Shown: piece after piece, positions 10,601 to 19,690 of the stretch
Numbering within the stretch: position 1 is the stretch's first letter
How the letters are laid out: every line of letters begins with the position of its first letter
Origin: Posidonia oceanica
Taxonomy: Eukaryota; Streptophyta; Magnoliopsida; Alismatales; Posidoniaceae
Reading direction: 5' to 3'
Assembly: GCA_037176725.1 (NCBI GenBank)
Contig: JAZBRS010000049.1
Coordinates: 16,634,001-16,698,000 of the forward strand
Length of the DNA: 64,000 nt
Made by a program: the position numbers and the translations under genes
Notes under the pieces: generated by a model
The model's input: only the letters and a program-made list of their open reading frames with translations
Database searches by the model: none
What the model was told of the DNA's origin: nothing

Positions 10601-11937
10601 GGGTTTTTGGAATTTTGTTTATTTTGATTTGTTTTTTACTTTGATTAAATATTTGTTAAGTCTTTTAAGTTGTTTTCTAATTATGTTTTCCCTGTTAAGT
10701 ACCTGGGATGTTAATTAGGATTTTTTTAAAGTTTGTTTCAGACTAATTAGAGTTTGTTTTGTATTTTGGATTTTGGTCCTCTTTTCTTGCTTAAGTCTTT
10801 TGGGTTTGCTTTTGATTTTTGTTTGTTAGGTTCTTTTAATTAACTTCTTTTTTTTTGTTAGGTCTTCTTGTTAGATTTTTAGTTAGGTGTTTTTGGATCA
10901 TTTTCCCTCTTTTTTTTTATTTGGTTTTTGTGTTCTTCCTCTTATATTTGTTAGGTTTCTTCTTTTTTCTTAATTAGTTGCCTTGGCATTTTTTAATTGT
11001 TTTCTTTTCTTTTTAGGAATTTTTTTCGATTGTTTTTTAGTAAGGTTCTTATTTTGACTTGTTTTGATTGCCTTTTGGTTTCTTTTCTTGATTTTATAGC
11101 ATTTTCTTTTGGTTGGTTCCGCATTTTTTAGTTGCATTCTTGGTTTCCCTTTTTTAGTTGGATTTAGTTAGGCTTTTGTTTTTAATTATTTGGTTGGTTT
11201 TTTAATTATTTCTTTTTAGGATTTTGACTTGTTTCTCTTTTGTTTTAGAGTTTTAAAGGTTTTCAAAGGTTTTTTAAAGGTTTAGTAAGAGAAGAGAAGA
11301 GGAAATTAGAAAGGAGAGGAAAAGGGAGAAATGGAGGAATAAATAAGAAAGAGAGGAGTTGAAGGAAAGTAATTTTTTGAAAATCAAAGAAAATGGTAAA
11401 AATAAGATAAAAATAGGAATAAGATTGAGAACAGATGAGAGCACAAGGGGGGCCCACAGCCAGGCAAAAAAGAGGGAGAAAAGGAGGTGAAAAGAGGGAG
11501 GATAATCAGGAGAGAGAGAGGAGAGAGAAAGGAATAATCTAGGAGAAAGAAAAGGATAATTTGAGCAAAAGGAGGCCTTAGAGGTTTCGAAAAGGGTTTA
11601 AATTTGGTGGGTGTGGGGTCTAGGGTCTCTAGTCTTCGTCCCAAGGTTTTGGTTTGGTTTTGAGGTGTAGAAAAAGGGTAGTTTTGCCTAAGTTTTCTAG
11701 GATTTTTGGGAGTGGTTTTGGTCTGAGATTTTAAGGACTTTTTGGTGGGTTTGCAAAGTCAGGAGGGGTGAGTTTTCCTATGGATTTTGGGTAGTTTTCG
11801 GGTTCGGGAAAGGGGGGTAATCTTAGGTTGAGTTTGGGCTTGTTTTAAGGGGAAAGGGGGAGAGAATGGTGTGAGTTTGGACCTAGGTTTGGGTTCAGAA
11901 GCCACCAGAAGATTTCAATCGATCCGGGCCTGTCAAA

Positions 11938-12017
11938 ATGGGGTGTCAACAGATGCCCCTCCCTGAGTGAGGCCAAGCAAAGCGAGGCCGCTGCTCAGGG
12001 TTGACGAGACACCCCAT
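11938..12017 (-). promoter_or_regulatory. Polypurine tract and flanking inverted repeat of element B
   Basis: The sense tract AGGGAGGGGCATC (11952-11964) abuts the LTR. Plus-strand ATGGGGTGTC (11938-11947) pairs with GACACCCCAT (12008-12017). An inner CCCTGAG (11961-11967) pairs with CTCAGGG (11994-12000). Confidence 0.8.
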
Positions 12018-12519
12018 CTGACCGGCGAGAGCAGAGGATTGCTATCGGCGTGAGCCACTTATTCGACGGATGGGCCGAACGTCGTAGATCGTTGCCGCAA
12101 TGCAAAGTGCAGGTGCAGATGGATGAAATGCATTGTACGTGATGCATGCAAATGCGGATGCAATGCAAAAGTTAGTGCCGGAGTTAGTACCGAACGCAGA
12201 TGACGCGACCGAAGAGCTGGTGCAGCAGGGTGCTGGAGGGGGAGCTGCGGCGTGACACGGAATCTGGTGGGAAGTCCAAACCTGTGCAGCAAGAAGGAAA
12301 CAAAAGGCTGCTAGCTCTTGCCCAAGGGAGCAAGCAAGCAAGGCGGCCGGGGCCGCGCAGAAAAGGAGTAGCCAAAGCTACAAAGGTGCGACGGGAGAGG
12401 GGGACCCTCTCCTGACGCGGAGGGATGCGGGGCTCCGTCTTTTGGAACGAAGTCGCGCGAAGGAGGTGATAAGTTATCGGACTTATCAGCCAGGGGGATG
12501 AGTTTCGGATCATCAACCG

Positions 12520-13500
12520 AGAGTGATAGTTTACGGTCCTATCAACCGGAAGCGATAGTTTAGGGTCCTATCAACCGGAAGCGATAGTTTACGGTCCTAT
12601 CAACCGGAAGCGATAGTTTACGGTCCTATCAACCGGAAGCGATAGTTTACGGTCCTATCAACCGGAAGGTGCAGTTGTGAGTGATAGTTACTGGATATCA
12701 GCCGTATAACATGGTTGCAAGTGATAGTTTTGGATATCAGCCTAGGATGAGTTTTGGATCATCCGCCAGAGAATGATAGTTTACGGTCCTATCGACCGGA
12801 AAGGGCAAACCATGAGTGATAGTTACTGGATATCAGCCGTATAACATAATTGCAAGTGATAGTTTTGGTTATCAGCCCAGGATGAGTTTTGGATCATCAG
12901 CCAGAGAATGATAGTTTACGGTCCTATCAACCGGAAGGTGCAATTATGAGGGATAGTTACTGGATATCAGCCGTATAACGCAAACCCGTGATAGTTTTGG
13001 ATATCAGCCCAGGATGAGTTTTGGATCATCAGCCAGAGAATGATAGTTTACGGTCCTATCAACCGGAAAGGGTGTTTGCGAGTGATAGTTACTGGATATC
13101 AGCCGTATAATGCAATTGCGAGTGATAGTTTTGGTTATCAGCCCAGGATGAGTTTTGGATCATCAGCCAAGAGTGATAGTTTACGGTCCTATCAACCGGA
13201 AAGAGCAATTGCAAGGGATAGTTACTGGATATCAGCCGTATAACGTAATTGCCAGTGATAGTTTTGGTTATCAGCCCAGGATGAGTTTTGGATCATCAGC
13301 CAAGAGTGATAGTTTACGGTCCTATCAACTGGAAGCGATAGTTTACGGTCCTATCAACCGGAAAGGGGCAATTACGAGTGACAGTTACTGGATGTCAACC
13401 GTATAACACAACTGCGGGATAGTTTTGGTTATCAGCCCAGGATGAGTTTTGGATCATCAGCCAGAGAATGATAGTTTACGGTCCTATCAACCGAAAAGAG
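12520..13500. repeat. Stem-loop array, GATAG..CTATC type, with longer composite units
   Basis: It begins with about five copies of a 28-bp unit whose arms are GATAG and CTATC (for example 13042-13046 with 13056-13060). It continues with about six composite units of roughly 110-150 bp that mix GATAG/CTATC, GATA/TATC (loop GTTACTGGA or GTTTTGGA) and GATGA/TCATC (13013-13017 with 13026-13030). One unit has GACA/TGTC (13380-13383 with 13393-13396) instead of GATA/TATC. Most hairpins are followed by CAGCC or CAACC. Confidence 0.85.
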
Positions 13501-13528
13501 CAGTGATTGTTTGTTTGATTGATTGATT

Positions 13529-13856
13529 GATAAGATATCGGACTTATCGACCGGCAAAAGAGGAAATAACAGAACGATAAGATATCAGACTTATCGGCCG
13601 GCAAAAGGAATGAAATGATAAGATATCGGACTTATCGGCCGGCAAAAGGAAAGAAATGATAAGATATCGGACTTATCGGCCGACAAAAGGAATGAAATGA
13701 TAAGATATCAGACTTATCGACCGGCAAAAGGAAAGAAATGATAAGATATCGGACTTATCGACCGGCAAAGAGGAAATAAAGGAATGATAAGATATCGGAC
13801 TTATCGGCCGGCAAAAGGAAAGAAATGATAAGATATCGGACTTATCGGCCAGCAAA
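13529..13856. repeat. Eight tandem 41-bp units with GATAAG/CTTATC stem-loop
   Basis: Each unit carries GATAAG-ATATCGGA-CTTATC followed by CGGCCGGCAAAAGGAA or close variants. The six-base arms are perfect in all units; differences fall in the loop (CGGA or CAGA) and the spacer. Single copies also occur near 26596 and 37785. Confidence 0.9.
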
Positions 13857-13883
13857 GAGGGGAGGGATGATACGGATGAGATA

Positions 13884-13910
13884 CCCCTGGTATCAGGATG
13901 ATACCAGGGG
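13884..13910. other. 11-bp hairpin CCCCTGGTATC/GATACCAGGGG
   Basis: Arms 13884-13894 and 13900-13910 pair perfectly around the loop AGGAT. The equivalent hairpin occurs in C (about 26725-26750) and twice in D (38735-38761, 39563-39589), with a compensated base change in the stem. Confidence 0.8.
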
Positions 13911-14290
13911 TCAGCCGAAGCGTCCCCGGTATCGAAGAGCGGAGGATGGACAAAACTGACGTGTTTGTCAAACGAGTAGTTAGGGGGTACCAGCCCGACG
14001 GAGACTCAGCTGGGGATGTCTGGCAGCAAGATTTGACGACGCGAGTCCGCAGAGGTCCTGGGGTCTGGGTCGTTTGCTGAGGACTCTCCTGGGTCATGCG
14101 GGCAACAAGTCGGGCCAGGGGCCTCCGGATATGAGTGGTGAGGAGTATGGAATGCATTAATCAGCTTTGAAATGCGAGCAGCCAACACAAAACACTTTTG
14201 CATTGAAAGAACTGTTGGTTACATGCCTGTGGCAAGCCAGAAAATACAACACAACTTGAAAGGAAACTGAGTGACAACTGCATAATGGCT

Positions 14291-15578
14291 CTAGCTGGTT
14301 CGGGCCTTCTTTGATTTTCCAGAGTCAGGGAATAAGGGACCGCTTGGTGGGATTTCATCGATGGGCTAGAGGTCCTGCACCTCGGTGATGTACTCAGGAG
14401 TACACCCTATGCCTCTTGTAGCCGCGATGTCTGTTGATCGCACCCCATGCTGCGTCAGATTGGCCAGTTCCTTTGTTGGGGCAATTGTACTGAGGGGATA
14501 TGCTTGAAGGAGCTTAGGTGCCATGCTGTCGATAAAGGCGTGCTGCTGGAAACCGAACTGGCGCATGACCCTGATAGGGTGGTATTCCACACCTGCGGTG
14601 AATCTTGGCAGCACAATCAGCTGCATGTCGCGCGTGCTGAAGAAGACAGTGAATGGTTCGGCCATAGAAGGGATGATTCGCCACGTTACTGTGTCATCTA
14701 TCAGTCCTGATAGCCTTTCGTATTCTTCTTTGATGCTCTTAACTGTCTTGGCATGGCCGCTGTTGCAGTAGGCCTCGAGAGCATGTACTTGGGGGCGCAG
14801 AAGGTTTATCTCGGTGTGTGCGGCTAGCCAGACCTGAACAAGTGCTCCGCAACCATGAAAGTGGCGGCAACGGTGCGAGATGCGGTCTAGCCCGCGGTAT
14901 GTTTCTGCCAGAACAACCGATGCCAGGTCTATCTGGCAAGTCACCACAGCGAGTGCTATTTCAGCGATCTCGACGGCCACCGTTGTCTTGCCATGAGTAA
15001 AAACCAGCTCGCCTAGGAAACGGGTAACAAATCCTCAGAGCCACAGCTCGTCTCCGAGTTCAGCGCGCTTATCCACAGTGTCATCAAAATATGCTAGGCG
15101 AAGTAGGGGCGTGGGCCCGCTGGTGCAAATCAGTCTTTGCTGGCAACTTCGGGTAGAGAGTCTAGTCAACTGTTTCAGGACCGCAATGTATCCGTCATGC
15201 CTCATGAAAATGGGCAGTCCCAAGATCTTGGAAAAAGCCATAGATCCGGCGCACTTCCTCCAGTGTAGGTGTTAATTCAGTTCTGCCAAAACGGAAGACA
15301 TGGTGTGCCGGTTTCCAGAACCTCGCGGCAGCACACAGAAGATGGCGGCTCACTTCTACATCAGCAGCCTTCAGCAATTTGGTTGGAATGCCCCACAGGC
15401 GCAGCTTCTCGCAGTCATCTTGGGTAAGCTTGCCGATCCACTCTCGCAGGATCTCAGAACAGTGTGTCGGGGTCACCAGAGTGGGGAAACCCATTGCGTG
15501 GATTGCAGAATGTAGGCAGACGGCTGTCACAAAATCTTCAGATACCTGTTGCCAAGACTGTGAATTATCAGATCTCAT
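14291..15578 (-). pseudogene. Broken PMD/DUF7745-like gene of element B
   Basis: Reading from 15578, the product contains the conserved start MGFPTL, then WGIPTKLLKAADVEVSRHLL and a FWKPAHHVFRFGRTELTPTLEEVRR stretch (described in part), the hallmark of the plant mobile domain/DUF7745 group, a transposon-associated fold of unknown biochemistry. It is broken: near 15230 a T run (GGCTTTTTCC on the sense strand) shifts the frame relative to D, a TGA lies at 15035-15037, and a TAG at 14366-14368 replaces a Trp codon of the D copy. The frame then continues to an ancestral stop at 14291-14293 after KKARTS. It sits between integrase and the 3' UTR on the same strand as pol. Confidence 0.7.
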
Positions 15579-16798
15579 ACAGGCACAAAACTACTAAGGG
15601 AAAGCAGATTCTGAAGCTGGTAAAACAGTTCAACACATCCAGCAGTAATCATTCAGATCATGGCAGCTAAACACATATAAGCAAAAGGGATTCTGTTGGC
15701 GTGGTGGGGATTGGCAGGAGTCCTGGGTCGTCGTAGCCTGATGATGCCAATGCGTGCCGAGTAGGAGTACTGTCTCAGCGTTGGAGTAAGCTTTGCTAAG
15801 TAGAATGATTAGAGGGAGGGGAGATGACTGGAAATGCAGATGCATGCGTGATTGGTGTAGTTTGCCCTCAGCATCGGGAGTGCTTTGGTGCCTGCTGTAT
15901 AGGAAGGGAGCGGTCTCTGACTCACTGGACTCTACTCAGACTCCTAACTTGTTGGTGGCACTCTAGGAAAGGGTGTTGGTGATGTTTGGTGGTGGTGTAG
16001 AGAGGACGGGCTCCATGCCAAACTCTCGAGGACTTACACTCACTCCTACCTTTTCCTTCCCTCTTTATGTTGGTGTGCAGGGCTCTCCTCATTCCCATTT
16101 TGGAAACGAGGAGGACCTGGCCCGAACTTTGACTCTTTTCTAGGGTAGGTGAGAGGTGCGGGGTTACCCTGCTTGCCTTCATTTTTGGAGTGGGCTTTTG
16201 TTCCTCTCCTTTTCCTTTTCCATCACTCTCTTTTTTTGTTGTTTTTTTTTTTTTCATTCTTTTTCCCCCTTTTTTTTTTCTTTCCTTCTTTTTTTTTTTT
16301 TTTTTTGGGCTTGCAGGTCTCCGCTATCCCTTCCCTAGAGGAAATGGGTGTTAGGGCCTTTCGGGTACCGACTTTTGGCTCTCTCTTTCTTTCTTTTCTT
16401 GTGCATCTAGGCTTAGACACGTATTACTTTCTGGCTAATGCCTAGCATTCTTCTGGGAGTGTAGGTCCTTAGATGTTTGGGCATTTCGCCCGCTCTCACT
16501 GAGTTGTGGCTCCCTCACTAGCTAAGATATCTAAGTAGTGTCAGGTGAGGTCGGGAGATCCCTTCCGCAGCAGACAAGCACCTCCGGTTTTCATCACCGG
16601 GCAATATGCAATGCGTGATTTGATGAGGATTGCAAAAGGGATGAAAGAAGGAATGCACGGGAGTGCCGTGATGACAGAAAATGCAGGAGATAGGATGAAC
16701 TGATGTATGGGGGAGATAAGGCGAAAAATAGGTACAAAAACACGCGAGTGGTGGGAGTACGACAAGTGGGACAAAGGATCCGCAATGGTTACTCTCAG
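15579..16798 (-). other. Spacer between integrase and PMD-like gene, element B
   Basis: No gene. The sense strand is A-rich with long A runs (plus-strand T runs around 16240-16310). It has conserved blocks shared with C and D: GGGATAGCAAAAGCC-like near 16325, a CCCGGTGATGA word near 16600, and the GCACCAAAGCACTCC block near 15880. It may hold an intron or promoter for the downstream gene; the sequence alone does not decide. Confidence 0.5.
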
Positions 16799-17764
16799 CT
16801 ACTGATAGTACTTCTTGAGGTAGCACAAGTTGACCGGCTCGGACTACTTGACCTGGTCCTTGTCCTCAAGAGTTACCGCGCCGCCTGAGAAGATCTGTTT
16901 AACCATGAAGGGACCACGCCAGTTAGGTCGGAATTTGCCTCGACCGTCTGGTAAATGAATGGCGCGCAGCACGAGATCCCCTGGCTGGAAGCTTCTAGGC
17001 CGGACTTTCTTCAAGAACGCTCTAGCCATTCGCTTTTGGTAACAGTGAGCATTATGCATAGCTTGTAGTCTGTGCTCATCAATCATATTCAGTTGGATGC
17101 AGCGGTCTTCGACCCATTCTGCCTCCTCCAACTCAGCTTCTCGTAGGATCCGTAGTGAGGGGATCTCTACTTCAACGGGTAATACTGCTTCCATACCGTA
17201 CACCAGAGAGTACGGGGTGACTCCTGTTGAGGTCCGGATTGATGTCCTGTACGCCCAGAGCGCGTACAGGAGCTTATCATGCCAATCCTTGTGGGTTTCT
17301 GCCATCTTCTTCATGATCTTGATGATGTTTTTGTTAGCAGACTCCACTACCCTATTCATCTGCGGCCGATAAGGTGAGGACCTGTGATGCTTGATCTTGA
17401 GGCTCTGCAGGAACTCCTCAGTTCTTTTGGCGATGAAGTTCGTGCCATTATCAGAGATGATGGAATAAGGGACCCCGTATCGAGCAACGATATTGTTCCT
17501 GATAAACTTTTCCGTTGCCACTGCGGTGACTGTCTTATAAGAGGCTGCTTCCACCCACTTAGTGAAGTAGTCAATTGCTACCATGATGAAGCGATGGCCG
17601 TTTGAAGCAGCAGGGTGTATTGCGCCGATGACGTCAATACCCCAGGTGGAGAAAGGCCATGGCGAGGACATGTTATGCAGCTGATGAGGGGAAGCCTTGA
17701 TAAAATTACCATGAACCTGACAGTTGTGGCATTTACGCACGAACCGGCAGCAGTCCGCCTCCAT
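16799..17764 (-). pseudogene. Integrase region of element B pol
   Basis: From the TMEADCCRFVRKCHNC zinc-finger end it runs through a core with catalytic Asp (WGIDVIGA), Asp (ISDNGTNF) and Glu (VESANKN), to the C-terminal GPF module (WRGPFMV) and the ending LKKYYQ. A TAG at 16844-16846 cuts off the last 15 codons, and a TAG at 17771-17773 separates it from RNase H. The reading frame is otherwise intact and is the same as upstream pol. It integrated retroelement cDNA in the active ancestor. Confidence 0.85.
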
Positions 17765-17782
17765 GGTTTGCTAGAAATACCC

Positions 17783-18769
17783 TTAGAGCATGATCTTCTT
17801 GGCTAGGAGGACGCCATTCATGTGCGGGCCACAGGTCCCTGCATGCACTTGAAGCATTAGTGCATCGGCCTCCGGCTTGTCCAGGCAGCGTAATAGCATC
17901 TGATTGTACGACCTTCTGTATAGCTGCCCCGCCCGTAATACATATTTTGACGCCAGATGCGCCAAAGTTCTCTTATCTTCTGTAGTGGTGCTAGGCGGAA
18001 GGCTGCCAGATTCCAGGAATGCTTTAATGTCGTGATACCATGGCCGCTCTTCTGCCGCATCTGCTTCCTCTACGTTCATGCAATGCGCAGGCTCCTCTAT
18101 ACAGGTGACTGACACATCTACCATGCTATCTTCTGGTATACTGAGCCAGGATGCCAGGGTTGCTAGTGCGTCTGCATACGCATTCTTTGCTCTGTTCATG
18201 TATGTGAAATTGATGCTCCTAAACTCTTCTATTAGCCTCAGCAGGCATTCGTGATATGGCACAAGTTTTGGGTCCTTTGTCTTCCAGTCGCCATTCACCT
18301 GAGAGATCACCAGCATGGCATCGCCATGCACATGCAACTTCTGCGCCTTATGCTCGAGGGCGACTTTCAAACCCAGGATGCACGCCTCATATTCTGCCTC
18401 ATTGTTTGTGCACGGGAAAGTCAACTTCCTCGCAAAAGGAATCATCTGCCCCTGGGGCGTGGTTAACACTGCGCCTATGCCTCGACCCTTTTTGTTGACA
18501 ACGCCGTCAAAGTACAGCTGCCACTGCTCTTGCTCTTCAGGGACTTTCTCTTCAGAGTCCTCCATTGCAAAGAGAATGTCCTCGTCAGGGAACTGCGTCT
18601 GGAGTGGCTGGTATTCAGGCAAAGGAAAATCTGCAAGGTGATCTGCCATAGCCTGGCCCTTCATAGATCTCTGTGTGACGAAGGTGATGTCGTACTGGGA
18701 TAACAACACCTGCCACTTGACACATCTGCCCACCAAAGCCGGCTTTTGGAAGAGAAACTTGATAGGATC
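17783..18769 (-). pseudogene. RNase H / archaeal RNase H fragment of element B pol, cut by element C
   Basis: The frame contains the end of the first RNase H (VGRCVKWQVLLSQYDI), then the second, archaeal-type RNase H with acidic residues in LYFDG, NNEAEYEA, VHGDAML and AYADALA, then the start of the integrase zinc finger (VHAGTCGPHMNG). A TAA at 17783-17785 ends it, 12 bases before the TAG at 17771. The upstream pol is absent because the LTR of C begins at 18770, within the RNase H codons FLFQKP. Predicted target duplication GGATC (18765-18769); the partner copy would be outside the window. Confidence 0.85.
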
Positions 18770-19089
18770 TGTAGCAATCCCGATCGGAATCAGGCTCGCT
18801 ATTAGCGGCGATTGGATCCGAGGAAGAGGCTCAACTCGAAAACACTTAAAATCGAGGAGAAAAGAGAAAGATATGACAAATCAGAGTCGCCACCATGTCC
18901 ATTAACGGGAGACAAGGAAAACCGGGGGAAATGCGTGAATTAACACGCAAAACCAAGCAAGAAATGCAAAGCAAAGCAATACAAGGGAAAACAGATGCAA
19001 ATGCATGCAAAAGGGATGACTCTAGCCTAGGATAAGGGCAGTATGGTCATTACGGGCCAAAAGACAGGGCAAGGACTCCTGTTACGTGC

Positions 19090-19111
19090 GGGGAAGGTGT
19101 TAGGCACCCCT
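19090..19111 (-). other. Conserved U5 hairpin, C copy
   Basis: Same hairpin as B, D and E; the last C of the outer arm is T here. Confidence 0.65.
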
Positions 19112-19339
19112 GACACGCCCGAGAATCGGTCTTTCTAGGCTTACGCTCGCATACGCGGAGAAATGCAGGATTGAATGCCTATGTGCCTATAAATGCTTAA
19201 ATGAATGCTCAAGGTGTGCTCTAAGTGGAGAGATGCAAAGCAAGGAAGTAAACGTGCTGTCTAAGTGCTCAGCTACGCTGTCCGTGTTCCGAACCGGGCG
19301 AAACCTGGCTCGTGAGAACTCCAGACAGTAAGCATCACA

Positions 19340-19690
19340 GCCCTATATGCAAATGCAAGCGAAAAAGCAAAACAACGGCAAAACCATGCAATGCGATCGA
19401 CATGCAAGAGAAAACGGCGTAAAACACGCAAAACGAGGCGAAAAACAAGAAAGCGCGCAAAACGGTGCAAAAAGACAAGATCGGCACGCAAAACGAGCGA
19501 GAAAGCAAGGCGGTACGCGAATCGGTGCAAAAGACGATGACGGGCACGCAAAACTGTGCCAAAAACAGGGCGAGCACGCAAAACGGCGCAAAAGACAAAG
19601 CAGGCATGCAAAAACGGTGCCAAAACGAGAGCGGGCACGCAAAACGGTGCCAAAAGCAACGAGATAAAACCTCGGAAAAGCCGTGCGAAT
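19340..19690 (-). repeat. LTR minisatellite, C copy
   Basis: About ten units around GGCACGCAAAACGGTGC, shorter than in B or E. Confidence 0.8.

Larger units (their letters stand above)
6232..11951 (-). mobile_element. 3' LTR of element B, 5.72 kb
   Basis: Boundaries are TG..CA: the plus strand starts TGTAGTAATCCC at 6232 and ends GGGGTGTCAACA at 11951, followed by the polypurine tract. Reading leftward from 11951: an AG/T-rich start, a T-rich plus-strand stretch (about 10470-11270), a GC-rich part (about 8820-10400), an ATGCAATTTT-rich quasi-repeat (about 7900-8800), a GCACGCAAAACGGTGC minisatellite (6900-7640), the conserved U5 block (about 6590-6670) and the terminus. The absence of a PBS to the left identifies it as the 3' LTR. 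Open frames inside (up to 293 codons in the minisatellite) are repeat artefacts. Confidence 0.85.
12018..14290 (-). other. 3' UTR of element B
   Basis: Non-coding on the element's sense strand. A conserved 450-bp start (to about 12470) is followed by two hairpin arrays (listed separately), an 11-bp hairpin at 13884-13910 and a unique stretch to the end of the PMD-like gene. Tat-lineage 3' UTRs are known to be hypervariable and to hold tandem repeats. Confidence 0.75.
6232..18769 (-). mobile_element. Element B, visible part (3' LTR to RNase H)
   Basis: LTR, polypurine tract, 3' UTR, PMD-like pseudogene, integrase and RNase H in minus orientation, interrupted at 18769 by C. Inserted in A's 3' UTR; predicted target duplication CCAGC (6227-6231). 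Confidence 0.82.

Noticed and set aside
11263..11644. Phe/Leu/Ser-rich minus-strand frames that look like membrane peptides
   Set aside because: They come from the purine-rich plus strand at the LTR start. Similar low-complexity frames occur in each LTR without conservation.
12520..13856. Possible CRISPR array or riboswitch cluster
   Set aside because: Units have no spacer/repeat alternation with unique spacers, the context is a plant retroelement 3' UTR, and no associated genes exist.
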